From: Erpobdella octoculata
Taxonomy: Eukaryota > Annelida > Clitellata > Hirudinida > Erpobdellidae
Reading direction: 5' to 3'
Assembly: GCA_963978895.1 (NCBI GenBank)
Contig: OZ022245.1
Coordinates: 5,889,192 to 5,953,191, forward strand
DNA length: 64,000 nt
Shown here: positions 49,672 to 62,569 of the stretch, piece after piece
Layout of the letters: every line of letters begins with the position of its first letter
Numbering within the stretch: position 1 is the stretch's first letter
The notes under the pieces: generated by a model
Told to the model about the DNA's origin: nothing
The model's database searches: none
What the model saw: the letters and a program-made list of their open reading frames with translations, nothing else
Position numbers and translations under genes: made by a program

Positions 49672-52404
49672 TTTTCTTCCTTAAAACACATGTAAATTAT
49701 TTTTTTAAATTAAAAAAAATAATTTTTTACAAATTTTAGAAAATTTTATAAAATGCATTTCCGCTCAATATATTGAAAAGTTTGTTATATTCTAAGATTT
49801 TTGTTCATAACAATCAAGACCGGCGTTAAAGGGATTTAAAAAATGTTCTTATTACAATAAATATAAAAATCACGTATCATGGGCGATCATGTATGCAAGT
49901 AAACATTAATCTCTGGTTTCCGGTAATTTTTTTAATGATAACGCTCAATATTAATTAAATTATTATTTTACTAAAAATTAGAAGGATTTTAATGTAAGGT
50001 CTTATTTTAGCTACATTTGTAAACTTCAGTTAGCAACTGTGATGTTTTTACGTTGGCAAAGCAAACCGAACTGTGTTGTTAACCAGATTTATGAACATTG
50101 AGTAAGTTTAAGTTCAGAATGGAAAACCAGGAATGTGCTAAATTGTTTAAATTGTTTAAATTGCTAAATAATATATTCAATTAAAGTTTAGTTATGAAAA
50201 TTTCAAAACTCAAGAATTTTAACGATTAGCCTCCGGTTTTCAATGCAAATTTATTTTAAACATCTGTTCACTAAACTCATACAATTGAGGATGAATGCAA
50301 GTTGAGTTCAATCAAATTATGTTTTATCAATTAATTGAAAAAATATATTTATGCATGTATGTATTTAAAAAACCTATCCAAATAAAAATTTCTGTCGAAA
50401 GTTGTCAAGGCAATGATGCTGGTGATGGTAATGATGATCGTAGTCAGCATGCCAGTAACGAGTGCTGCCATTACTAGTTAGTGATATTTGTTTAAAAAAA
50501 ACCGATTTAGTTTATTCTAATGGTTAAGTATTAGAATAAAATCGTATTTATTTTTTTCAACCTACACTTTTGAAGATCAAAGTGGAAACTCATCAAATTC
50601 AAAAAGCTTCCAATTGAATGTCCACAATGTTACATTCTACTCCAAGTAATAAAAGTATAATTTTTAACTGAAATAGCTGAAATTAATCAGTTGCTGTTTC
50701 ATTTAAAAATAATGATTTGATTTCTAAAAAAAGTCGTTTATTTGTTGCTAAGATTAAAATTTATTGAAATATTTTATTTAAATGGAGATATATAAATGTA
50801 GTTGTTTTAATTATTTTTATTAAATAGAAAGGAAAGATAACTAGTCCTAATCGGCACGAGCGATTTTGTATTTCTTATTTTTCGAACCACGATACCATCG
50901 TTTATAATTCTCAATAAATTTTTATAACTGCACTCAATAATAAAATGTAAAATTCCATAAAAAAAAGTTTTTCCAGTTATTTAAACACAATAATTTGCAA
51001 ATAATGCAGTGAGACTTTGGCTTTGAATAAATCTCGAAGCAGATCAAAAAGAGCTGTATCTTCTAATCCCAGCCACATCTGGGACAACGCTGTTATTCCG
51101 TATATTTTTGACTCAACTATACCGCGTTAGTTTTATTAAAATAAAATAAAATTTAAAATAAATTAGTTTTTAAAAATAATGGTTATTAATGATATCAAAG
51201 TTTGAATTTATTTGATCTCAACGCTGGATATAAGTATGATTCAGTTTTGATCAGACTTTTTTTGAATAGGCTATCGTATTATTTTGTATCTAAATGTGTA
51301 CAGAGATGTAGCGATGGGGCAGGGGCACGTTTCGCCGGGTACCATTTGTAAGGAAAACGCCACAAAGTTGAGAAAGTGCTTAGAAATTGAGAAAATATTC
51401 GGATAAAGTACCTTGGACCACGTACGACTACTCCCTTCCGGTCATCAAATATTTTTCAGACAACGCCACTGTTTGGGTATCCTTTATCAATAAAAATTAT
51501 TTTGGCTCATAAATGATTTTTACATTCAATTAAAAGTCAAACTCGTTAAAAAAAAGTTTTGTTTTAAATAAAATTCATTAAAGTATTTTCCAAAAAAAAA
51601 ATCTCTAATATTTGTGCTATAGAATTTTGTTTAAAACTAGTCAAACGCATCCCCGCAAGCATGATTGTCAATACTTGCCTGTTTAAAAGCGCTTCAATTA
51701 AAACTCTTACCCATCTACTGTACTTGAACATCATAAATGTATTTTTTATAACAATAACAACGTTGTTTAAAAATGTATCTTCTGTATTCATGTTTTAAGT
51801 TTTAAATTATTAGAATCGCCAGGTTAAGTTTGTCTAAAATTTTTATACATTAAAACACATATAATTTTATAATAAAAACACATCAGTAAGACTTTGTGGA
51901 TCGATATCAACAATGGTAATTAACGTAAGCTATGTCACTTCAAGACAAATTAATTTAAAGATAACTTCAGGCTGAAAATTTAATTCCAATTCATATTTCA
52001 GTTTAAATATTTTTCGAAGGTTTCATGGTGTCAAGAATTGAAAAAGCCATTGATAATTGGGAGGAGAAAACTTGTCTTTCGTTTGTAAATAAAAAAGATC
52101 TCAACTACATACTTTTCACTATCAAACGTTGCGGGTATGCACACACTTAATTTAAAGTTGTTACATGTTTTATTAAAATTGATTAAAGCACTTTATACTA
52201 AATATAATCTACCGATTCATGATATCATGTTTCAAATCTTTTAACAGCCGATTTTGTTCTGTAATCAAGCTAACACATACACACCATGCCTGCAATTTTG
52301 TTTCGGAATTATGCAATCATTCTAAAATTTTAGGAAAACGCAATGTCATAGACAAAAATCAATACTCCAAAAGTAAGTAAGTTATTTTAGGTGTTGAAAA
52401 TGTC

Positions 52405-52690
52405 CAAAGCAGAGTTCAAGCAAGCAAGCAAACAAATACAGTGGAGTTAATATAAAAAATTTAACAAGTGAACCGTACAAGCCTGGTTTTTCACAAATCT
52501 TTTATATTTTGTAATTTGGTAGCTTTTAGTTGTTTTTTTGCAAATCATTCTTTGATGATGATAAATTTATAAAATAGAACCCTTGACTAAAGTTTTCTCA
52601 ACATGTTATATGTGAAATATGTGAGGATGAAAAATATTAAAAAAAAACTTTCAAATCAATATGGAAGAAACAAAGTTTTTATATATCTTT
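52405..52690 (-). repeat. Interspersed repeat with (CAAG)n end, gene E intron 4
   Basis: Inverted match to 37395-37620 in gene D intron 5, including GTGAACC, TGATGATGATAAA and ATGTGAGGA. It begins with CAAGCAAGCAAGCAAAC. Confidence 0.5.
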
Positions 52691-53669
52691 GATTTGAAAA
52701 ATTAATTATTGTTTTATTCATATACTTGAAACTGATTGTTTTATTTTTTGAACAAAGTTTTTAAATTGCTTTAAATTTAAAAAAATGTTAATTAATTAAA
52801 TTTTATATTTTTATTATGTTAATAAAAAGAAGAATAATTGAAATAAAAATAAAATATATATGTTATAGTTGTTTAGAAGAATTTTTTGTCTTTAACAACT
52901 AAAAACAGTCGTTTATGCTGCCTGTCAACTCAGAAAATAGATAAGTGATTTTCAAAAATTTAAAAGAATTCTTTCCATAGTTTCACAAATCTTTGTGGGG
53001 TCTTGCATTCAATGAGTTTGATTGATTTACTATAATAGATCAACTACCAAACGCTCGATTATTGTTTTGACTCTACAAGTATCTGTTTGTTTGGTTTTTT
53101 TTGTTCAGATGCTGTGCAGATGTCGGTTGCCAACGCACCGGTATGCAATATGTTTCAGTACATCGAGGATGCGCTACGACGGGGACCATCGTGCATGAAA
53201 TCGGACACGCAATCGGTTTTGATCACGAAATGTCGCGTCCAGATAGAGACAACTACATCAGAATCAATTGGGAACACGTAATACCTGGTTAAAGAAATAT
53301 TTTGACTTTTGAATAATTTTCAAGAAAAATGGTTCTGCTTAGCTGTTTTAATATTTTAAGATTTAAGCTATGCGGATTACACCAGACTTTGAATACGCTG
53401 CATATAAAAAAATATCTAAAGTAACTTTGTCGATGCCAAATTGTTAGGTATCGTATAGAAGCCTTGCTTGAAATAAGTGCAAGTTGTACACGCTCCAAAA
53501 AGTTTTAATTCAAAATTGAAAATATCATAGTTTTTTTAAACAAATTTTTTTGAGATTTTAAACTGGTTTTTAAAACTAATTTTTAAATCATTTGTCTGAA
53601 CGGGACCTAAACTAATAAACAAATTTAATCCGGTTTTTTAAATCCATTTTATTAACTTCAATCTTTCTT

Positions 53670-53930
53670 GCTTAATTGCTTGCTTGCTTGAATGTTTTCT
53701 TGCTGGCTTTAATGTTTGCAAATCTGGAAAGTGAAAATTAACTACTTCCAATCATCAAATCGAGCTGAAATTTGAAATAGAAGCTTACTTCTCATGACAA
53801 TGCATTCTATTCAAGTTCGAAGTTTTTGAAAAAAAAAATTCATTAGAAATAATATTTATGTTTTAAAACCAAAACAAAGCAAACCCATTTAAATAAATGT
53901 GTACATATATCAGTTCAAAAAATTTCATTT
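53670..53930 (+). repeat. Interspersed repeat with (CTTG)n end, gene E intron 5
   Basis: It matches the complement of 36780-37030 (GCTTGCTTGCTTG, GTTTGCAAA, GCTGAAATTT, CTTCTCATGACAAT). With 52405-52690 it brackets the zinc-site exon of gene E, whereas both repeats sit inside one intron in gene D. Confidence 0.5.
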
Positions 53931-56097
53931 TAAAAGAAATTATTTTGCTATAAATGAAAATCCGGGAAATTTAAAAATATAAGAGATTTGTTAAAAACCT
54001 GGTTTTATTCGCTTGTTTTATTTTTTACGTTGAAAATATATAAGAAAAAAGTGACTATTTTTTTTCTTTTTATAATTTTTAAACTAACATAATTGTTCAG
54101 GAGAGTACGCCAATTTCTTGGTGAGGAACGAAACAGACTCATTGAACGAAACCTATGATTTTGAAAGCATCATGCACTATCCACTTCATGCTTCTTCAAC
54201 TTAAAAAAACCACACTACTATAACTCTACTTCAAAATGTCTCAGAAGATGTTTTTGGAATCATTGGCCATCTAGCTAATTTAAGCAGTGGCGACATCAGA
54301 CAAGCAAACAAGCTGTACAAATGTCCAGGTTTGTTGTAAGCGGTGTTGACCGGAGAAGCATGTCGAGAGTAAGTATGTTGTTTAGGTCATGTACCGAAAT
54401 CCTTTGCCGATTTTTAAAAAAAAAGTGTAGAAATTGTCTATGGAGTTTGAATTTTACAAAAATCTAGTTAATTAGGTTCAAAACGGATCTAGGCGCTGAA
54501 CGGTTTTGAGGTGAACAATGGGACCTTACACTTTACAGAAATCTTAACTCAAATTATTTTATTGATATTTAGCTAGGTAAACTATCGCCATTTGAGTAAA
54601 ATTAAAATGAAATATTTGACACCGTACTCTAAATAAATTGCAAATTAAACTTTCTTCTTGCAAGTGTTTTCTTTAGGCTTAATAATGAGTTGCTGGCGGA
54701 AAGTGAGATCCTACAAGAATATGTTGGTTCATCTCAACATTAAATCTTATTAGGAATATTACGCGCAAACTAAAACATCTGTTTAAAACAATTAACTACA
54801 AAATCTTGTTTTCATAAGAGTGTGGACGCACACTATTGGACAAAAATGCTACATTTGGAACTCCCGGATTTAAAACTACAACGAAAAAATCAAATTTTGA
54901 TGCTCATCAAAATTGCCAGTGGAACATTAAAGCACACAGAGGTGCCAGGGTTATCCTTCTTATCAAAGAAGCCATAATACCAGAGAACGACAATTGTAGC
55001 AGTTACTTGGAAATCAGAGATGGGTATAGATTGTCTCCAGTAATTGGTTTGTAGTTTTAAATTGTATTTTTTTTTAATTTGTAATACGTTGTAATAATTA
55101 TAAATTATTTGAAAATATTATTGATGACAACTTTGTTCATTCATACGTTTAAGCTTCGCTGCATAAGTTTATATTAAAAATTTAAAAGACCTTTTGTATA
55201 ACGCCCGTGTTCCTTCAATTGAAAAAAATTAAACTCACATGATATCTTCAAAGCTATTTTTTGACTTATCTGTTTTTGACACCAATATTACAATATTTAA
55301 TTGCATAAGGGCTCTAAAAAGTGATTCGCACAGAAGTTTTTCCACACTTATGTATGCAAAATTCTACTTTTTAATTATTTTTTATCACATTCTCCTACCA
55401 GCTCGTTTCATTGGGTCACGACACTGCAACTTACAAACAGCATGTTTGAAAAATGCTTAAACATGTTTGATTTATTCTTAGAATGTATTTGTAACGGAAC
55501 AATAAGGATGAAAACCATTAAGTCAACTAATCGGAGATTGTTCGTCAAATTCAACAAGGCTGCTGGTGTCGAGGAGTCGCAGTCAGGATTTGTTGCCGAC
55601 TATAAAAGTAAGTAATTTGGTCAAATCAAATCAATTGAAAAAATATTTTTTAGTAAATATGCTTTCGTAAACCTTTATTTCTATTACTAGGCTTGAGAAA
55701 ATGTTATAGTTCATGTTTACAATGCAAAATGTAATATTTTAGACAATGTACACGTTTTATGTCATGTGATGCAATTGCCATATGCCAAATAGAAAACCAA
55801 ACAGCAAAAATAATTCAAGAAAAAGTCATGAGATCTCAATCTTTAAATACTAATTTATATCAATTGGCATAAACAATTGAGACTTGAGGTATTCAAATAA
55901 TTTTGTTTTTATTTTAAGCATACTGCGTTTGAACTGAATACCATCAAGTCTCTAAGTGGGCCTATTCTTCGCTCGGATAAAAATCCAGTGATTCCAGAAG
56001 CAGTGATTAAGTATTGAGTAAGTAAGAAAACCATTGAAGCTGAAAGTATAAAATGCCACAAGAACAACTGTCTCATTTCCTATGCTCAGTGGCGGAT

Positions 56098-56177
56098 CTA
56101 GAAACAGAGATAGAGAGGGAGAAAGAGAGAAAGGGAGAAAGAGAGAGATAGAGAGAGTTAGAGAGAGAGACAGGGGC
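56098..56177. repeat. GAGA-rich simple repeat
   Basis: Eighty bases almost purely of G and A (AGAGAGGGAGAAAGAGAGAA-type) in gene E intron 8. Frames across it are not genes. Confidence 0.85.
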
Positions 56178-58977
56178 AGCAGGATGGAAGAAACAGAGAT
56201 AACTGTGTTGATACATGTGAACAAATATAATCAGATAAGATATATTTGCTCACATGTATCAAAAGATTTATAAACCCTATGCAGAATACAAGTTTCTTTT
56301 CTACATATACTTTTCTCAGACTGTGCGGTAATGAATGTGAGGCTTCGACTTGATGTTCTCACATTGAATTATTTCATTGTTTTAATGATTGTTTGTCCAA
56401 AAAAAAATTATCATTGCGACATTTACGATATTTTTGTAATAAGACCAAAGATCAAAAATATTAAATAATTTGTATTTGGAAACTTGAACTCTGGTTTGTA
56501 GTTGCAACTAAAATTAGCTATTTTTATAATTTAATGTATGTTAACTTATTTTGCGTAATCTTTGTAACTTTCGACAAAAAATAATCACCTGGACCAGTAT
56601 GAATGTGTGATTGTGGCGATAAAGAAGTCATAAAAGTGTTCAGTACCATGGTGATATCTATGGACAGGAATAAATGCGAGTTTAAAAATATTTATTTAAC
56701 TTTATTTTTAGTATCAATCGAGTTCTTTAAATAGCCACTGAATTTTTGGTTTGCCGTACAAATTAAAGAAGCAGCTAAACAATATATCGGTGGGGCCGGC
56801 ACTATTTCACCTTCTGTCTAAAATTGCTACGAAGACCATAGTACTGCACCAGATAAAATTTTGCGGCCCAGCCCACTCATTTCGTGGGCCAAAAATTCAA
56901 GACCAGTCCGCTTTGTGGGCTTAAATTATAGTTTTCGCGATTAATTGTTTTCACGATGAAATACCACAGGACAACTTTTGCGGACACCTGTTTTATATAT
57001 TAATACCAGAATTACAGCTTGGTGGTTCGTAGTTTGTGCTTTGATGACCGGATTGAAGTTTTATTCTCTGAACAGGATATTCATATCACAGCTGTAACAG
57101 ATGCTCAACAGAAAAGTTAATCTTTAAAATCTTCAAATGAATAAAAACTAAAACTTGCAAAAAAAGTGATATAAAAAAATTTTTTATAATTATTTTTTAA
57201 AGTAACTTGTCACCGTGTTATCAATAGAAGCAGTGGTAACATCTACTCTCCTACTTATCCATCAAACTATCCAGATGACGTAGACTGTACATATGTAATA
57301 AACTCTCCTAGTGGAACTATCATCGTGTTGACATTTGTGGATTTATTTGTAAGGAAGTGTTTTACAAAACAAATTTGCCGAATATAACATGAATTTATTC
57401 AACAATTTTAATTATAAAATTATTGACCAGCTTTAGATATTTCTATGGCATTTGAAGATACCTCTAAACCTTATCCTAAATCATGATTTCAGATTGAAAA
57501 TGATTGTCACGACTTCATTGAAGCGAGGGATGGAAAATACGATACATCAGAACTAATTGAAATAATTTGCAACGATTCCCTTCCAATTATCACATCATCA
57601 TCATCAAACCATTTATTCATAAGATTCAAATCTGATTATGATACAAACTTCCGAGGGTTCAATGCTTCTTTCACAGCAGGTTTTCTATATGCTCTTATCA
57701 GATTTCCAGCAAATGTTTTATTACAACAATGTACTAAAAACAACGTTTTCATTTTAATTATTGAAATAATTTGCTTCACAGTTCAATGCAATCAAGTTAT
57801 AAAAACAGCAAGTGGCCACTTCACATCTCCTGGATATCCCGATAATTATCCACCGAACATAAACTGCACGTATATCATTGAAACACCTCATGGAACTATC
57901 ATCAAACTGAACTTCACAAAGTTTCATGTAAGATAAAGTTGATTTAAATAATATATTAATGTTAGCTCTATCTTTAAAATCGTAAATGGAGACCTCAACT
58001 ATACGTTTTAATACGTTTAAATCGCATACCTAATGAGGTTATAAAACAGGATATGACTCTCTTAATTAGAAAATTTTATTGATTGAATAAATGTAATCAA
58101 TTTTTAAAATGTATTTAAGTTTTTAGCTTCTTTATCTGCTTTTTCTTGTTTGAAAAGTTGATTTTTGAATAGCTGAGATTTTTGTATAAACCATTTATCT
58201 TGTATTTGTTGTTTATATTTTTCTTGCTCTGATATTAAATTCAATACATAATAAATATAATAATTAATAAATTTAATTACGATTACATTTAATTTAACAA
58301 CTTTAATATTTAAATAAATTAATATTTAATAGACTTAACATTTAATAAATTTTATGTTTAATAAATGTAATATGTAATATTAAAATAGATATTTTCTTAC
58401 ACAGCTTGAAAGCTCCGACGAATGTGAAGTTGACTATCTTGAAATAAGAGACGGAAGAAATGAAGAAGCGCCATTGCTGCAAAGAGTTTGTTCTTCACAG
58501 ATTCCTTCAGTCATTCGTTCTACGTCAAATTATCTGTTTTTGAAACTACATACCGACGATACTGACCAATTTTTAGGATTTGAGGCGAATTTCAAATCAG
58601 ATATCTTTTGAAAATACGTACATTTCGGATGCTTATTCATTGAAAGCAAAACAATTTGAAAGTGAAAAACTTTAAAAGTTTTAAAAATCTTAGATTAAAT
58701 TACGTATTTTATTTTTAGAATTCTGTGTGGAAAGAAGACTCTAGCAACTACGGATTTAATGCATAAAATATACTGATACCACAAAATAACTCTAAAATAT
58801 ACATTCTAAACGAGACTTAATTAAAAGTAAAAAAAAATGTTATTGAGTTAAAAATATTTTTTTACTTTTATCAAATTTTAATTGGGCTAAGAACTAAAAA
58901 GTTAAAACTGAAAACAATGCTGACAACATTAGAAGAGATGAGTTTTGTCCACTCACTAGCTAGAAGTGTGTTGATAC

Positions 58978-59225
58978 TAGGGATGTCACGGGTACCCGAA
59001 CCCGAACCCGAGTTCGGTACTACCCGGTCTTTTTCTGATACCCGAACCCGAACTCGAACCCGAAAGTGTGAAAATTTGATACCCGAACCCGAAAATGTGA
59101 AAACTTGATACCCGAACCCGAACCCGAACCCGAAAATGAGAAAACTTGATACCCGAACTCGAACCCGAAATTGTGAAAACTTGATACCCGAACCCGAAAA
59201 TTCATAAGCTTAATACCCGAACTCG
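58978..59225. repeat. (CCCGAA)n-rich array beginning with a hAT-like terminus
   Basis: It starts TAGGGATGTCACGGGTACCC, resembling a hAT terminus, and continues as ACCCGAACCCGAA runs separated by TTGAT. A second array of the same motif in the same orientation lies at 62083-62180. No matching opposite end was found, so element status is open. CCCGAA is not the common animal telomere motif. Confidence 0.6.
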
Positions 59226-59339
59226 GAGTTGTGAACAAATACATTTTTTTTAGTAAATAAATATTTATTCCAGTTTTAAAAATAGCAACACAAACAGAGT
59301 TTTCATAACTTTTCTAGTTTATTAAAAATGAAATAGTAT

Positions 59340-59560
59340 TAGGAACCGATTTATTAGTGATTGTGTAAGCTAGACCACTAATCCGTTTGATTATTAGGCG
59401 GACCGAGCTGCGAACGAACTAAAATAATTAAGCCTCCTTCGGTCGAAGAAATCGCCGATAGCCATGATTCATGGACTCCTAAATAAAAGCTATCTGGACA
59501 CAAACCTGAATGGGTGAGAACCTAATGAGTCGACTACATGAGGCGATTGTGTACAAGCAT
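59340..59560 (+). repeat. Interspersed repeat family, full copy
   Basis: Contains GCTAGACCACTAATCCG, AAGCCTCCTTCGG, GGACTCCTAAATAAAAGC and GAGGCGATTGTG. Fragments recur at 61417-61510 (inverted), 61655-61735 and 61825-61935 (direct). It is possibly tRNA-derived, but no intact polymerase III boxes are clear. Confidence 0.6.
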
Positions 59561-60289
59561 GCGAATGTAGCATACTAGCATGCATCGACGTATACTAGCT
59601 TATAAGCTGTGAGCCGCTTCAGCTCGTTTATTATTTCATTGTCTCGAACGCGTCGGGTCGTCGAATGGTTTTATTTTGACAAAGATTATATTCTGATTCC
59701 AGAGTTGAGATTTTTTGGATTTATTCAGCAATTCAGTTTATTTACTACTACAAACTTTGTCATTGTTAACATTATATTCAGCATTTGGATACAAAACTAG
59801 CCACGGTAAAAACTAACAAGTCAACGCTCGTATTACTTTTCATCATTTCACTCTTTTCTGCGTGATGAAGTTCATTAAGAGAAATGGAACCGTGCCAATC
59901 CAAGAATAATATAGAGTGTTAGCTCATTTCAGAAGTTGTTTTCTTCATTTCGTTATACACTATATCATTGAAGATATGAATTCATGAAGACACTCCAACA
60001 TGAATTTTTATCGGCTAAGAAAGTATATTTTAACTCAACTAAAGAAGAGATAAATTTAACCATTTCAGTTGAAAACACAACATTCACCTGGCAATGTTAT
60101 GTCAATCAACTCATGGGGACAAACTGAAGATTAATATAATTGATCCTGTGAACAAAAACCATCTTCCTCATTTTCTACCAGGGGTATGACTTAAAAAATA
60201 TTTACAACAATTTTCAGTCAAAAACTGTTGTATCCAGAATTTTAAAGAAGCCTGCATCATGGTTCCAGAGCAGACTTTAGTGCAGTTCA

Positions 60290-60770
60290 ACCATGAAGCA
60301 CTTGGCGACAGAAATTCTAGCATCAATTTTTTTTGCTATTCAACACATGTTTATTTATCGTTTACCTCTCAGTTCTCTTCATGACCTCCAGAGACTCAGA
60401 TCATCAACGACAAGAACAACTGTTTGTGCTGGTTTTGTGACGCTCAGTACTTGACGACAAAAATTTTAGCATCATCTGGCCCAGAACTTAGAATGACCTT
60501 TCGTTTTCTGTTCCATCGAGATCATCGGGTCAAAAATTGTAAAACAAGATGCAATAAAAGTTCAGACTCGATTTTTCTAGCTATTCGACACACATGTTTT
60601 TTATCATTTACCTATCAGTTTTCTTCATGACTGCATGACTTAGATCATCATCGACAACAACTGTTTGTGCTGGTTTTGTAACGCTCAGCACTTGACGACA
60701 GAAATTTTAGCATCATCGGCCAAGAACTTAGAATGACCTTTCGTTTTCTGTTCCATCAGGATCATCTTAA
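60290..60770. repeat. Tandem repeat of about 242 bp
   Basis: CACTTGACGACAGAAATTTT-type starts occur near 60298, 60449 and 60691. The 60449 and 60691 copies share TAGAATGACCTTTCGTTTTC, CTTCATGAC and CAACTGTTTGTGCTGG. The first unit is internally shortened. No coding frame is shared by the units. Confidence 0.75.
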
Positions 60771-61416
60771 ATGAAGTTTATAAGACTAATTTATTATTGG
60801 CTTGGTCAGCTTCAGTCTGATAATTTATAGTCTCGTTTTGGATAGTTTTGTCAAATTTCAGAAGCAACTATTATACTTCAATGCACCAGGTACTGGAGAG
60901 CGATAGAAAGATTCGAGCTGTGTCCTTAAGTTCTCTAAATTCTTGTTTTATGACAACATTACCTTTAAAGAAGATACAATGTCAATTTTAGTTTCCAAAG
61001 GGCAATACAACACAACAAATTTTATAGTTTAAAAACTTTTCATGGATGGACATTTGTTAGCCGGTGAAGCTCGTTTAATATTATATCATGGGCAAAAAAC
61101 ATGGTATGGGAGCATTGATTTACCAACAAAGTCACATCGTTCGCAAGCTTTTCCACATTTTAATCAAAATATAAGTGGAGGAAATAACAAGAGAAGCAAA
61201 CAAGAATAATAGAGCTAAAGAAGAAAAATAGATAAACTAATAAATTGCACTTGACAACATTTTAGCTTAGATTATTTTGTGTTTTAAAATAAACTATTTG
61301 AGTGTTAATTGTCAAATAATAAATGTTTTATTTATGTGTTTCAGTTGTTCAAGTGTAAAATAATAAAAGTTGTCAAAGTTTTTATAACATGTAGCTCTCT
61401 CAAACAGTCAAGCGTA

Positions 61417-61935
61417 ACGCGATACAATCGCCCCATGTGGTAGATAACGCCGTGGCAGATTTGTGTCCAGATAGCTTTTATTTAGGAGTCCATGCATGAT
61501 TCTAAACTTTTTACTTCAGTTATATAACCTTATATTTATTCATTCATATACTCAAAGTTTTTCTGATATAACAAAGACTCTTTGTTATAAAGATAATCTT
61601 GCATAATACTAAACTTTAACTGGCAAAGTCTATAAATAATCTATGCGTCACAGTCATTTTATTGGCAAATGTGTAAGCTAGAACACTAATCCGCCTGATT
61701 ACCCGACCGGACCGAGCCGCGAAAAAAATTAATAAACCAGAATAATTTAAGAGGTAACGTATTATACTAATCGCAAGCCATACAAGTTTTGTATTATCAT
61801 CTTTGCGTAACAAATAACACAAATAGGTCATTTTATTGGTGAGTGTGTAAGCTAGACCACTAATCCGCCTGATTATCTGGCCGGACCGAGCCGCGATCGA
61901 ACTAAAACAATTAAGCCTCCTTCGGCCAAAGAAAT
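61417..61935. repeat. Fragments of the 59340 repeat family in both orientations
   Basis: 61417-61510 is the inverted complement of 59455-59555 (CAGATAGCTTTTATTTAGGA). 61655-61735 and 61825-61935 are direct copies of the CTAATCCG-CTGATT and CGGACCGAGC segment. Confidence 0.6.
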
Positions 61936-62082
61936 CACATTATTTGGAAAGCTAAAAAATAACTTGTTAGAGTTTATTCAATACGTGTAATGTCCAATGG
62001 ATGAATTGATCGCTCTCGTTTGTATATGTATATACACTAGGTAAATTTAAAATCAATCCAGGAATTTGAAATCATAAGCCAG

Positions 62083-62180
62083 TACCCGAACCCGAACCCG
62101 AACCCGGTATTTTTAAAACTACAAACCCGAACCCGAAAACCTGAGTCTCACAAACCCGAACCCGAACCCGAACCCGAAAA
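62083..62180. repeat. Second (CCCGAA)n array
   Basis: Three CCCGAACCCGAA clusters separated by GTATTTTTAAAACTACAAA and CTGAGTCTCACAAA, in the same orientation as the array at 58978. Confidence 0.75.
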
Positions 62181-62381
62181 CTCGAGTTTTACAAATTATG
62201 CAAATCGATTTTGATTTGCTCTTGGACTCCTTACAGTGAGTTTGACGATATTTCTTTCTTGCATTTCTGCTTCGAGGAATGACCTCATCTTCGGAGACTT
62301 GAAAATAAGACTGGATTGACTGAACGAGGCCCCCACAAGAGTTTCCAAAAAATTATCTGTCATCGCACGGACTTTCACTTC

Positions 62382-62567
62382 GGATACATCAACCGACTCA
62401 TGAACTTCGGATACATCAACCTACTCATGAACTTCGGATACATCAACCTACTCATGAACTTCGGATACATCAACCTACTCATGAACTTCGGATACATCAA
62501 CCTACTCATGAACTTCGGATACATCAACCTACTCATGAACTTCGGATACATCAACCTACTCATGAAC
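62382..62567. repeat. 27-bp minisatellite
   Basis: About seven near-perfect units with core CGGATACATCAACCTACTCA. The period is a multiple of three, giving frames with FGYINLLMN repeats on + and SRLMYPKFM on -. I see no start context, domain or splice structure that makes it a gene. Confidence 0.9.
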
Positions 62568-62569
62568 TT

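Larger units (their letters stand above)
50413..58611 (+). pseudogene. Astacin-3xCUB gene E with nonsense codon and lost last donor
   Basis: Exons match gene D one for one: 50413-50476, 50576-50645, 51010-51125, 52020-52134, 53109-53287, 54101-54328, 54819-55046, 55482-55607, 57203-57348, 57493-57679, 57782-57927, 58405-58611. The start encodes a Met/Val-rich signal peptide; the propeptide ends R-S-K-R. The zinc site [19 protein letters not shown] (151-169) and SIMHY (204-208) are intact. An in-frame TAA at 54202-54204 (codon 216) stops translation just after the Met-turn, removing the end of the protease and all CUBs. Downstream exons keep open frames and splice sites, so the loss is recent. 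The last donor has changed from TCAG|GT to TCAGAT, so the frame runs on to TGA at 58609-58611; the unused last exon remains as a relic near 58719. It could be a new pseudogene, a 215-residue protein, or a polymorphic null allele. Confidence 0.85.

Noticed and set aside
58978..59225. Telomere-like repeat
   Set aside because: The unit CCCGAA is interrupted and does not match TTAGGG or TTAGG telomere units; more likely part of an element.
62196..62378. 60-codon - strand frame before the 27-bp minisatellite
   Set aside because: No domain recognised, no splice signals, and it joins a repeat-derived frame; not enough for a gene call.
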